Below, one piece after another: positions 10,531-21,210 of a stretch of DNA of 64,000 nucleotides. Numbering within the stretch: position 1 is the stretch's first letter; every line of letters begins with the position of its first letter. The notes below the pieces were generated by a model. The model worked only from the letters and a program-made list of their open reading frames with translations. It ran no database searches and was not told where the DNA came from. The stretch is from contig NC_082406.1 of NCBI RefSeq assembly GCF_004011695.2, forward strand, positions 1,984,001 through 2,048,000. The letters are read 5' to 3'. Made by a program: the position numbers and the translations under genes. The stretch comes from Ascochyta rabiei. Its lineage: Eukaryota > Ascomycota > Dothideomycetes > Pleosporales > Didymellaceae.

Positions 10531-13500
10531 TTAGGCAGCACTGTCACGTAACCGTTGCTGCTCCTCCTCGTTGAGCTGACCGAAGTCTTCTGCAAACCCG
10601 GGGGTTGTTGCAGCGCGCGTGAAGAACTCCACCAGGAAGGCTTGTGTCTCGTCGTCGCGCTGGCGACCGCTGCTGGGGCCGTCGTCAGCGGCATAAGCCA
10701 TCAGCTGCTCCTTTGTGAGACCGCTGCCGAGGTCCACGAATGGGTTCGGCTCGTCTTCCCAGGAGCCGTCGTCTGAAGCTTCGTCCGCCAGCTCGGCTGC
10801 GGCGTTGGCGTCGAGAGGCGCGCCGGCAGCGGACTGCAACTCGACGATCAAGACCTTGAGGATCTTGAGTGTGGCGGGGATGATGGTCCATCGGTCAGGA
10901 TCTGTCGAGTGTGTTAGTCCAGGTCGACCGACAGAGAACTCCAAGGACGTACTGGTCCTTGCGCGGCTCCTCGTCATGATGCGGCCATCTGTGTTAGGAA
11001 TCAACTCGCCTTTGACCTGAATCTCAGCCAACCGGGAGTCCTTCAGATCATACAGCTTCGAAAGGGCGATGACACTGCGGGTGGTTAACTCAGTCTACAA
11101 ACAGCGCGACCCACGCAGGGAAGTGTAACACGTACTTCTGTCGAATCTCATCGTAGCCAGCAAAGTTGACCGAGTTCTCGAGCCACTTCGCCATTACCAC
11201 TTGCAACCCGTTTTGGCCGTTGACGTTCTGTCGGGCCAAAAACTCCACCACCTCTGAAGCGTGGTTCAAGCTGAGTCGTGCAAAGACAAGAGTCAGACTC
11301 TGGATGAATTGCGCCTGTTCCGCAGTGGCGAGACGTGAGGCAACACTTCGCAGAAGCTCCTCGAGGTAAGGACCAAGCCTCTCATGCCCAGCCTTCTCCA
11401 CTACCTCAGCAGCCAGCGCACCAACCTCGCCGGCAGCATGATCAGAAGCCGAGGAGAGAAGGCGAGAGATGATGAGAAGAACAACCTCCAGTCCTGCCTT
11501 TCCAGTGTCGTCACGCCACTCGAAGAGCTGCTGGTGGTCGTGTGAGATGACGTTCTTTACCGCAATGGTAGCAGCCTTGAGTAGCTCCTCGTCAGTGGCG
11601 CCGAGGAGAAGTCGAGTGAGCTTGGGCATTGTAGCTGCAACAAAGCCAGGCGGCAGTGGCTCAGGCCCCCACTCGGCAAGCACACCAAGGAGCTCAGCGG
11701 CCAGGTTTGTTAGAGCGTTTTCTTCGGTGAGGCTACCCACGTCGAATGCAGCGGTGAGTGAGGGAAGGACCTTGGCACACAGACTGACGTACGCATCACC
11801 TCCCATATGAGCAATGGACTGCGTCACCTCTTCGAACGTTTCATTCACCAGCATGGTCAGCTGGAAGTTGTTCGCGCCGTGGCTGGCAATCGAGAACAGT
11901 AGATCCAGGCCATTGGCTGTAATGCAGATACGGGTGTCAATGAGAATAGCGTCTCTCAGCGTCTCGACGAGGGTAACCATGAGGTCGTCGCTATCGGCTA
12001 GTTCCTGCATGTCTTGTGTGCTGAGATATTCCTGGATGGCATGAATGATGCTGCTCTGCAGAGGCTGCGTGACGCTGGCGGGCAAAGCCTGCAGATAAAA
12101 CTGCAGAGCGCGAATGCAGGACACTCGTACGACATCAGATTCGTCGCTGGAGATGGCCTGAAGTGAGGCTTCGAGGAAGGAAGGGGCAAACGGCTGCAGA
12201 GCATCGCCAGACGTCCTGGTCAGGCCTCCGGCGATCAGATACCCGCGCGCTCTCAGGAAGGCGTCCGGTTGTTGCATGGCATAGCGTGTGAAGTCGACAA
12301 AGCCGCTCGCGGCCTCGGAGCTGACCTGCTTGTCAACGTCCTGGAAGTCGCTGAGCATCTGGCTGAGCACGTAGAGAGCCGCCTCCTTTGCTTTCCAGCT
12401 CTCCGTCCCTGAGTACAAAGCTCTTGTGTAGGCGAGGAGGCCGTTGATAGTTGGTTCGGAGAGCCATTCACCAAGCTTGATCACCAGATCACCACATGCA
12501 GTTCGGGGCGTGTAGTTGGCGGTCACGCTTGTCTCTTCGCTGAGGAAGATATTCACGTCGATGTCCCAAAGCCCCTCCTCCTCAGTCGTGATCTGCGCGT
12601 AGCCCACGGCGAGTTTCATGACCTCGGTGACCCACGAGTTGTCCGCAGACTGGTGTTGAAGCTCTTGCTCGAGCTGGGCGCGCACTGGAGGAGCCCGGAT
12701 ACATGCCTGCATGAAGTCGAGCTCTTCGAGAACGAGGAAATCCAGAGTATACGGCAGGCCGTCTGCATCCTCTAATCTGCTCTGTCGCTCTTCCTGGATA
12801 TACATGAGATGGTAGGCCGGCTGTAAGGTGGACAGCTCTTCCCAAGTCGCCTGGAACAGAACGAGGCTGTGAGGCGAGAGCATGGAGGGGAAGACGGATC
12901 GCACACGCATCAACACCTAAGACAGCAAGTCAGCACATATCGATGCCGCGATCGGCGGCGTCACTTGCCTTGACGACCTGGAGCTTGAGGGAAATCAGCC
13001 CCTTGTATGTTTCGGCGTTTGGTGTCTCGTCGTTCTCCTCCTGCTCGAAGGGCGGATCCGACAGCCTCATCTTCAGCACATTGATGAAGAAAGGCAGCCA
13101 CTCGCCGAGTATTTCGTCGGCAAAACCCTTGACGGATGCTTTGTGGTCTTCCAGGATCATCTCCAGAATGTCGAAGCAGCCACGGAAGACGCTGCAGGCC
13201 AGTGCGCGGTGCTGCGGCCGTCTCTGCTCGTTGGCGGCGACATTGTAGATGACCTTGACGAGCTGGGGCGCGACGCCGAAGAAGGTGCTCTCGTTGAAGC
13301 AGTCGTCGACCAGCTCACCCAGGACCTTGAGGGTGCCGTGCAGCTGGCCGTCGGTGGCGTGCGGAATGAGCTGGAGGAGGTTGTCGAGGAGATCGGGCCA
13401 TTGGTCTGGGTAGTCGGCGGCGGCGACCTTGCTGACGACGAGGCTGGCGGCGGCCTTGAGCTTGCGGTCGAGGTGGTCTGTGGTGGCGAGCTGGAGCAGG

Positions 13501-13778
13501 CGGGGGCGGATCTGCGCCTTTGTGTCGTCGGCGACGAGGATCTGGCCCTTGAACTCGTCGAAGTTGGCACTCCAGCCGGCCAAGACCAGCTGCTTGAGCG
13601 ACAGCAGGGCGGCCTGGCGGATGTTGAGGGGCACGCTGTCGTGGCAGGCGATGCCGACGAGGCCGAGGGGCAGCTCCTGGTGGCCATAGAAGGACCTGAG
13701 CTGGTCTTCGGCGTGTTTGCGCGGCGTCTGCTGGGCCGACTGGGTTGCGGCGAGCAGGGCGACTAGCTGGTCCTCCAT
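10531..13778 (-). CDS. KAP114: Importin-9/Kap114-type karyopherin
   Basis: Four exons join to 3084 nt (1027 residues): 13778-12969, 12916-11136, 11074-10953 and 10901-10531. The product is a HEAT-repeat importin-beta protein. The N-terminus (about residues 1-95) has the importin-beta N-terminal pattern with AEDQLRSF and PLNIRQAALLSLKQLV. The C-terminus has WTIIPATLKILKVLIVEL, then an acidic DDGSWEDEPNPF segment typical of the importin-9/Kap114 group. These receptors carry histones, TBP and ribosomal proteins into the nucleus with RanGTP. Introns 2 and 3 are ordinary GT-AG (61 and 51 nt). Intron 1 (12968-12917, 52 nt) uses a GC donor, AAG|GCAAGT, with a CTGAC branch site, and only this join keeps frame and homology. 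The gene is divergent from REV7. Confidence 0.93.
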
Positions 13779-14464
13779 TGCTGCTGGCGAGGGGCGTGCG
13801 CGTCGAAGGGCTAGTGGGCGCGTCTAGCGTTCCCCGCGTTGGAATGCTCTTGGGGGGGGGGGAAACGAACGACGCGTCGGTTGTGGTGCAGAGCTGGGCG
13901 GTCCACAGCCCGGAGAAACGTCACGGCTGCGCGACCCGGAGAGGAGGGGCACGCCGCTGGTGAAGCGTGACAGCCTGTGCCCACACACTGGCGCAAGCGG
14001 CGGCGACGAGGCAAGCAGAGCAGAGCAGTGCAGTGCAGTGCAGTGCAGTGCAGTGCAATGCAATGCAATGCAATGCACAGGCAACGAAGTCGCTGGGGAG
14101 AAATCGAGCTGGAGAGAGGAGAGACAGGCACAGGGCACGGCAGGCAAGAACGGGTGGTCAAGGCCCCAGCCAATCACGACATCTGCTCCGATGCCTCTCG
14201 CGGAGGGAGGACGTTGTTTCGAGCAGCGCCCGGCACCATCTGCGCCTGCCCGACTTCTGCAGGGACGCCCGGCAGCCAGATTCCACCAGCTCAAGCACAG
14301 CACATGCTCACATGCTCACACGATCACGTGCTCACATGCTCACGCGCCGGAAACCACGCGTTGGACCCTGGAAAACGACAATGTCGCCCGTCACGGTAGA
14401 CCAGTAGACGTCATGTGCTGCCCGCCAGGACATGACAGCACAGCACCGCACCACACCGCGCAGC
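13779..14464. promoter_or_regulatory. Shared upstream region of importin-9 and REV7 genes
   Basis: This 686-bp interval separates two divergent start codons and must hold both promoters. It contains a poly-G run at about 13853-13862 and a pentanucleotide array at about 14022-14077. I see no clear TATA element. Confidence 0.6.
14022..14077. repeat. Pentanucleotide array CAGTG turning into CAATG
   Basis: About six copies of GCAGT are followed by four to five copies of GCAAT in the same register. A point variant has therefore spread through one half of the array. Confidence 0.92.
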
Positions 14465-15451
14465 ATGGCCCCTACCTACCTCGACACCCTCGACGCCTTC
14501 ACCAACTTCCTCGCCGCCTACACCCACACGCTGCTCTACCTGCGCACCCTCTACCCGCGCACCTCGTTCGTGCACGCGCGCTTCCACAACACCTCGGCCT
14601 ACCAGTCGCGCCACCCGCTCGTCTGCGAATGGATCCGCGATGCCATCGACGCCGTGCGCACCGAGCTGCTCGACGGCACCGTGTCGCGCATTGCCGTTGT
14701 CATCTTCGGCCTCGGCCACGCCCACGCCCACGCCCACGCCCACGGCAACGCTAGGCCCAGCGGCACCGGCGACGTGCAGATCATGGAGCGCTTCGTGCTC
14801 GACGTCGACGCCTTCCCCGTCCTCGACCGGGACGAGCGCAACGTCGGGCTGGAATGGGCCTCGTCGCCGCCCTCGTCGCCGCCCTCGTCGCGCGCATCCT
14901 CGTCGCGCTCTGCCTCGCCCTCCTCGCACCCAGACGGAGACAACACACCGAGTCGCAGCCGCAGCCGCAGTCGCGAGCCTCGACCCCTCGACGTGGGCGT
15001 CGACACAGATCTGTCCGAGCAGTTCCGCGCCGCGCTCATATCCCTCACCACGCGCTGTGCTCAGCTGGCCCCCTTGCCGGAACACTGCTCCTTCAACATC
15101 AGCATGGAGCTGAAAGACGAAGCCGACGTAGATCCTCCCGTGGGGCACCCACAGGCCTGGATACCGGTGCAGCCTAGTCTGCAGAAGACGGGCCGGCGGA
15201 ACGATAGACGTGCTACCGTGGAGGACGAGCCCGAGCACGGCTCGACGCAGGAGAGCAAGGCAGAAGACAAGAGGAAAAGAGGGCAAGACTTGGGCGGTGT
15301 GAGGGTCACGCCGATCAGGACCGTCGAGGCTGGCACGTTTCGCTTCGAGACGTGGGTCGAGGAAGGGAGGGCAAAGTTTGCAGACATGAGTGCAAAGGGC
15401 AAGGGAAGGGCGGAAGTCGGTTTCTCGAGCTCTGGAGAACGAGGCTTCTAA
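14465..15451 (+). CDS. REV7: REV7/MAD2B, HORMA-domain subunit of DNA polymerase zeta
   Basis: A single exon of 328 residues. The start at 14465 is chosen because the family begins here (MAPTYLDTLDAFTNFLAAY). An in-frame ATG at 14432 would add 11 unconserved residues. The HORMA fold covers the N-terminal ~120 residues and the C-terminal ~100, where PIRTVEAGTFRFETWVEE is the family's safety-belt region. REV7 binds REV3 for translesion synthesis and takes part in double-strand-break and checkpoint control in the nucleus. Two low-complexity insertions interrupt the domain: a His-Ala run encoded by a GCCCAC hexanucleotide repeat (about 14718-14742) and a Ser/Pro/Arg-rich stretch (about 14860-14985). 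This explains the length compared with ~210-250 residues in animals. Confidence 0.93.
   Translation: MAPTYLDTLDAFTNFLAAYTHTLLYLRTLYPRTSFVHARFHNTSAYQSRHPLVCEWIRDAIDAVRTELLDGTVSRIAVVIFGLGHAHAHAHAHGNARPSGTGDVQIMERFVLDVDAFPVLDRDERNVGLEWASSPPSSPPSSRASSSRSASPSSHPDGDNTPSRSRSRSREPRPLDVGVDTDLSEQFRAALISLTTRCAQLAPLPEHCSFNISMELKDEADVDPPVGHPQAWIPVQPSLQKTGRRNDRRATVEDEPEHGSTQESKAEDKRKRGQDLGGVRVTPIRTVEAGTFRFETWVEEGRAKFADMSAKGKGRAEVGFSSSGERGF
14717..14744 (+). repeat. In-frame (GCCCAC)n coding repeat in REV7
   Basis: About four and a half copies of GCCCAC encode alternating Ala-His inside the HORMA domain. The hexanucleotide period preserves the frame. Confidence 0.9.
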
Positions 15452-15587
15452 CGTCTAACCATGTAAAAATACCACCTCTCGAATGAGGAGATGCACGACA
15501 TCCTAGCACGCCTCCTGAAAAGGCTACAGAGACCCGTCAGGGATGCCAATCGCCCAGCCCTGCTTCCACAGTGACTTGGGAACCTAC

Positions 15588-15752
15588 TCATCCCCTTGCA
15601 TGGTTCCGTGGCTGCGCGTTGAACCACCTATCCACCCAATCCCATCTTGCATCCTCAGCCTCCAGCCTTGCACCCACCCCAAAATTCCTAACATTCGGTG
15701 GTGGCCCGCCTAATCTAACCTGGTCTTGCAGATGCTGTCCTCGCGCCACGTT

Positions 15753-15802
<50 letters not shown>

Positions 15803-18800
15803 CAACCAACTGCTGCCTGTTCCTGTACTGCCTTCTAAGCTCGTTCTGCTGAACGACACCTTGCAACTGCCACCTAGCATCGCGCGCCGCACCATCCACC
15901 AAGTGGATTTGGGCCTGCACAGCCCGTCTATCGCCAAGTCGATTGTCCATGTGCGCTCGGTGTGCATAGAGTAGCTGCTGCCGATTTCGTTCCAGCGCTG
16001 CTTGCACACCGGCATCTACGCGAGCCAGCGGGTTGACGGCAACAGGAAACGGTTGGAACACTCGAGGCGCAAGTTGGGGTGGAGCAGGGGCCGCAAAAGG
16101 GGCAGCCTGGGCTGGGACGTCGCCCTGCACGCCAACGACAGCCGCAAAGCGATGGTATCCCGCTCCCAGTACGTCGCCGACTCTCGCGAAAGGCCTAGTA
16201 GTATCTGTCAGGATTTTGCTTCGGGTAAAGACGAAAAGGATATGGTTGATGATTGTGTCTTGGTGGCATGATTGGGAAGTATCGCCTCCAACGGGCATCA
16301 TAGCCAACACTATCGTCAAAGCCAAGAAAGCGAGCGTTTTGAGGATCAAAATGAACTCGAAGCAGAGGGTTGTAGAAGCTCTGCAAGCGATGGTCGAACA
16401 TGAGACCTGGAGGCGGACGAAAAGGGAAAGGATAACGAGGGGGACGGTAATCAGGTGGCTGGAAGACTGCGACATCGTCGTACTGAACGGCTTCGATGCC
16501 TACTTGCTGCTCTGCCTCCACCACACAGGGAGGTGGCAATGCGTGATCGTGCTCTTCAACGTCAGGGAAAGGAAGTACGTACCGGGCAGGTGGTAGGACG
16601 TTTAATCGTCGTGGTGGTGGTGCATCTCCCATAAAGCCATATCGATGTGCCAGCTGATCCCCGACCATTTGAAAAGGAAACTCGTCCAATCTTCCAGCAG
16701 CCCGCTCTCTACGCGCAAGCTCAGCTTCCTTGACACGGTCCGAGACCTGAATCATAAGATCTGCATCAGACAGATTGGCGTTCTCAGCCCTGATCTTGGC
16801 CATAGCTTCGTCGGCCGCTTTCTTCACCTCTCGCTCGTGAACATCCTCGACGTTGTCGTGGAGAGCGCAGTGACCTTTGCTCACATCACCAAAGTGCTCG
16901 TAGTCGTTTACGTTCTTGGAGCAGATATAGCTGTTGAAGCGGTTAGCTAAGCAGTGTGAATGACGCGAGTTGGACTTACCATTGTTTGTTTCCGCAATGC
17001 GTGCAGCTCATCTTGTTGCAGCCATGGTCTTTGATAAAAGGATGGTTGCATCTGTTGCACTTTCGGATCAGAGCTGCCGACATGGCTTCTTCAACAACGT
17101 GCCGTAACGTGAGCTTTCCATCTTTGCTGGCCTCATTGCAGCTGAAAGGAATGTGCGTTTCTCTCTGACAAAGCCGGCAGCTCGTTTTGCCGCATTTTCT
17201 GCTCTGACAACGAAATTCTCGGTCCTCGTCCACTGGCGGGCATTCCATCTTGAAGTCGCAGAACGGACATTCGGACAGGAAGTCAAGGCCGGCAGCGGCT
17301 ATGTCTTCTTGTTGTTGCATGTGCTCTAATCGTTCGAACGTCCTGTCGCTCAAGACTTGCTTCAACTGCTGACGGGAAAAGGTGCCTTTGCATTCTGTAC
17401 TTGCGAAGCACACAGGTCGGCATTTGGATTGGCCCATCTCGTTCTCAATGTATTGCTTGGGACAACCCAGGCAGAAAAGATGCGTATCCTTGCCACTGCA
17501 ACTGACCATACGGTTGAGAGGGTACTCCGTAAAGCAACACTGGCACTCGCCCATCTGGTTGTTCATTTTCGCTCGCTGAAGGTTGGCTTCTTCAGCTTGC
17601 TCTGCTTCCTCCATCTTGCGCCGTTTGACTAACCTTGTTAGTGCCTAAGTAGCACTCGAGTGGCAGGAGGCATTCGCTGGATGTTTGTACTTACCCACTT
17701 CGTTTTCGGTTTTTTTCTTCGCTGCGCGTAGCTCTTTGGGTAGTCGACTCCCGCGCTCGATCAGCACAAGTTCAGTGCCGCGCTTGTTGCGTGGTCTCGG
17801 AGGTTTCACAAAGGCCCGTGTGATTTTCTGGTAGTTGCGAACTTGTTCCTCAAGAGTTATGTAGGCCTTGTAGAGTGTCTTTCTTTGCCTGAACGTATTC
17901 GTGATATGCCGAGCTGGTACGCCGAGGAACTCGTCTTTGAGAAGCTCTATACTACAAGGAACTCGCGTCAGCAATTATCCAGAAATATGGTGCGCGGTGT
18001 CCCGCAATATGTGCAAATTTAAGAGGGCGAGTAATATTGAAGTGTTGAAATTGACGGTCGCTGTTCCATGGAAAGCGTCAGGGCAGCGCTGACGATTCGC
18101 TGGTTCACACTTGAAGACCTAGTTAAGCAAAATTCCACTTCAAAAATTACGTCCACCTCCTTGCAGGTTGAGGACCGGCATGCAAAAACAACAAGGTACC
18201 ATTTGAGGACTGCGCTTGCCTGACACGAGACAGTCGTATATCACCCTCCTCGATGGCTGGGTCAAAATAGCCGCTATTGTGCACCCATCACGGTAGTACA
18301 GGGGAGCGGATATACACTTACGCGTCCGTATCATAATTGAGGACCCCAGGGTCACGCTCGTTTTTCTCGTAATCGCTGGCATCGTCACTGTCCACTCCTC
18401 TTCTCCTTTTCTTACTCGTCGTGTCTGTTTCCTTCGGATAGACACTCTCTAGAAGCTCGTTGACGATCTGTTCGCTGTGTGTCCCGGTACGCGTTTGGTC
18501 CGTCGTTCTCGCTTTGATCAAGGTAAGAACGTGGTCGGCTGCCACATCCGGAATTATGTCTAAGACTAACTGCAGGCAAACAGACTCCGCAATAAGTTTG
18601 CCCTCACCGGTGCGCTCATTTGGTGTATAATCTTCATTGGCAGAGGACCCTAAATCGGAAGGCGGAACATCGACGTCCGGAATAGCAGTCAAGTCGATGA
18701 TCTCAGAATGTTGATGGCCGTGCAGCAGCTGGTCGATATTCATCCCGTCATCGCTGTCAGTAGGCTCTTCGAAAAAAGGTGCGTCAAGGACTGCAATTCC

Positions 18801-18881
18801 GTTTTGCGCTAAGTCATCGTCTTCATCGTCTGAGGTTAGGTCGACCACTTGGTGGGTATGGCTGATCGCTGGCTGAACCAT
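15588..18881 (-). CDS. RBR (RING-IBR-RING) E3 ubiquitin ligase, RNF216/TRIAD3-like, with SUMO-interaction motifs
   Basis: The best model has six exons: 18881-18322, 18273-18220, 17951-17695, 17628-16980, 16930-16286 and 16194-15588, which total 924 codons. RING1 begins near 17545 (CQCC...CSGKDTHLFCLGC). The IBR (CPFCDF...CRLCQRETHIPFSC) follows. RING2 lies near 17059-16890 (CNRCNHPFIKDHGCNKMSC...CYICS), and its third cysteine is the expected catalytic residue. Such ligases form a ubiquitin thioester on RING2 before transfer. The N-terminus is acidic with two SUMO-interaction-like motifs, VVDLTSDDEDDD and EIIDLTAI. The C-terminus is a low-complexity Gln/Ala/Arg tail encoded by a hexanucleotide repeat. 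The RING exons are secure. The second exon and the introns at 18219-17952 and 16285-16195 are inferred, both with GC donors; an extra small exon within 18219-17952 is possible. Confidence 0.85.
15755..15803. repeat. (TGTGCC)n coding repeat in the RBR ligase tail
   Basis: About eight copies of TGTGCC. On the minus strand they encode an alternating Gln-Ala run near the C-terminus of the RBR protein. Confidence 0.93.
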
Positions 18882-19973
18882 TGTTCTCAACTAGCAATTT
18901 TGAATACTAGCTTGGAACGTGGGAGGGTGCTCCCTTCGGTGTGTATTGGTGAGCGAGTGAGGATGAACCGTTCGGTTGTAATTGGTTATGTTGGAAGAGT
19001 AGGTAACAGCGAGACGTCGCGGAAAGAAGCGCGCAGCTCCCAAATGTAGCGCGGATATAGAAGGGAAAGGACTGAAAGAGAAAACCTTCAATGCCAAATG
19101 AAATGTAGTACGCAGAAGCTAGGCAGATGTGAGTGAAAGTACGGCTGTGAGTGGTACAAGCTCTATTCGCACCCCTTTTGCTAACGCCAGCCTCGCGACG
19201 TGTAAACCGGATATCGATTCGAACAAAGGGCAAATGCGAAAACGCGAAAACTACGCGATGATGAAAGAAAAGAGAGCGAGATATAAATGTGCGTTGCGGA
19301 GCTCTGACGATAATCGATCTGACTTGGATGAGAGCTGTTGCTGTCCCTGAGGCTGATTGACAGAACAGGTAAGTACACAAGAAGGCAACGAGGCACGAGC
19401 CGGAACACGGCAGTTACGTGCAATGGGACTTCATACCGTCGACAGTCAGTCGTCCCAGCGAACAGCAATCGTGTTGAGATAGGTGGAAGGATCTCAGAAG
19501 TGCGCGTCTCGCCGAGCCTCACGCGCTTAGTCAATGCAGTTAGGCCGACACGCCGTAGCCGCTCTTAATTCTTACCATTACAACACTTTAACCAGTGTTC
19601 TAGCAAGTGCTCCTTGAAAAATTCATAGAGCCCATAGCCTTCACTCATATGCTATCAATGCTTCGAGTGATCTACACTGGGTGTCACCTAGATATTGGAA
19701 TCCACCCCCGCCGCAGGCATTCCACTACACAAAAAACGTGGGGTATGGTTCCTTTACAGAACTGTACTTATCTCCTCGAATCCACCCACTAGCCACTAAT
19801 GCTAATCAAGGAACACTGTGAACTACTCCTTCCGTTTTGAACGTAGTCGACACTAGGCTTTGAGCCTACCCAGATTTGTACTTGCACGCCCTACGCGTCA
19901 GTCATAGCGAGACAGATCCATCAACCATTTAAAATTGGACTTCAACAAGCACTCTCCATCTCACTGCGCAACC
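18882..19973. promoter_or_regulatory. Shared upstream region of RBR ligase and LYC1 genes
   Basis: This 1.1-kb interval lies between two divergent start codons. I see no conserved reading frame and no confident core-promoter element. The segment from about 19570 to 19930 is more AT-rich than the rest. Confidence 0.5.
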
Positions 19974-21210
19974 ATGAGCTCAACTATCGACCTCCCAAAA
20001 GGCGACTCGCCCACCCTTGCACTCGTCCACCCTACCGAGCAAGAGCAATTGATCCAGTCCAAACTCAACGGCGCCGAATGGCGGGGCGCTCTGTCACCAT
20101 CTGCCTACCTCCGCCGCGAAGCCACTCTCTCACAGCAAGCCCTGACCAAGGAAGGAGGTATCACATACTGGATCCTAGTCGACACAGCGTTGGAGAATAA
20201 CCCCCTAGACCCCAACTCAGGAACCCGGCTACCGCTCGCGAGCTGTGAAACGTACCGCAAGAAAGCCCTAGTATGGCGAAATGGCAAGCTGCAAGAAGTC
20301 ATTTCTCACGGCATTGGTAGCGTGTTCTGTGGGGGGCATTTGCGGAAGAGAGGGTATGCGCAGAGGTTGATGAGGGAGGTTGGGAAGACGTTGCGAACGT
20401 ACCAGACAGACGAGGAGAAGGAGTGTTTGTTTACAGTCTTGTACTCTGATATCGGCAAGGCGACTCATGTTTACGCCACGAAAGATGACATGCTAACCAG
20501 CACAGAAATACTACACAAGCTTTGGCTGGGAACCGTTTCCATCCTCCCACATTGCTTTACCAGCCAGCGCAACTACGCCTGCAGTCGGCCTGCCTACTGC
20601 TCGGCCTTTGTACGCGGAAGATCTACCAGAGCTGTGCAAGCTCGACGAGGCACTGATTCGCAAGAGCTTGGAGTCACGGCCCCAGGGCAGCAAAATTGCA
20701 GTAGCGCTCATTCCCGACCTTGAGACCGTGCAATGGCACCATGCGCGGGAACAATTTGTCGGTCAGGAGATTCATGGTAAGGTGCCAAAGATTAAGGGTG
20801 CGATAGTGGGCGACGAGGTCGGCAAGCGTGTATGGTGCTACTGGACGCGCGTGTGGTACAACGAGGATGTGTCGATTGTGAAGGGTAACACGATGCACAT
20901 TCTGCGTCTCGTAGTCGAAGAAGATGTATTGGGTAGCATGGATGCACACCAGGGCGGCGGACATAGCGCAGCTATTGCAGCTCTCCTGGCGATGGCACAG
21001 CGTGAGGCAGAAGAGTGGAAGACGGAGCATGTAGAGGTCTGGAGTCCGTCTCCAGCAGCGCTGGCTGGAGCACAGACACTAGACAAGAGTGCGAAGGTCA
21101 TCGAGCGGGATTCAGAGAGCATTGCGAGCCTGTTGTGGTATCCGGAGCATGAAGGACCGGCTGCAGATCAGGTTGACTGGATTAGCAATGAGAAGTACGC
21201 CTGGTGCTGA
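19974..21210 (+). CDS. LYC1: LYC1-type lysine N6-acetyltransferase (GNAT family)
   Basis: Two exons, 19974-20459 and 20506-21210, give 396 residues. The first exon carries a GNAT-like core: a fungal motif around SCETYRKKALVW, then the acetyl-CoA loop region with HLRKRGYAQRLMREVGK and LYSDIGK. The second exon continues KYYTSFGWEPFPSSHIAL, as expected for a GNAT C-terminus, then the LYC1 C-terminal domain. In Yarrowia, LYC1 acetylates free lysine to N6-acetyl-lysine as the first step of catabolism. The intron (20460-20505, 46 nt) has a CTAAC branch site and CAG acceptor. The only workable donor is GC (AAG|GCGACT): the nearest GT would leave a 37-nt intron and add three unconserved residues. The product is probably cytosolic. 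Confidence 0.88.

Noticed and set aside
14411..15286. 291-codon minus-strand frame opposite REV7
   Set aside because: Antisense shadow created by high GC and third-position bias; no domain.
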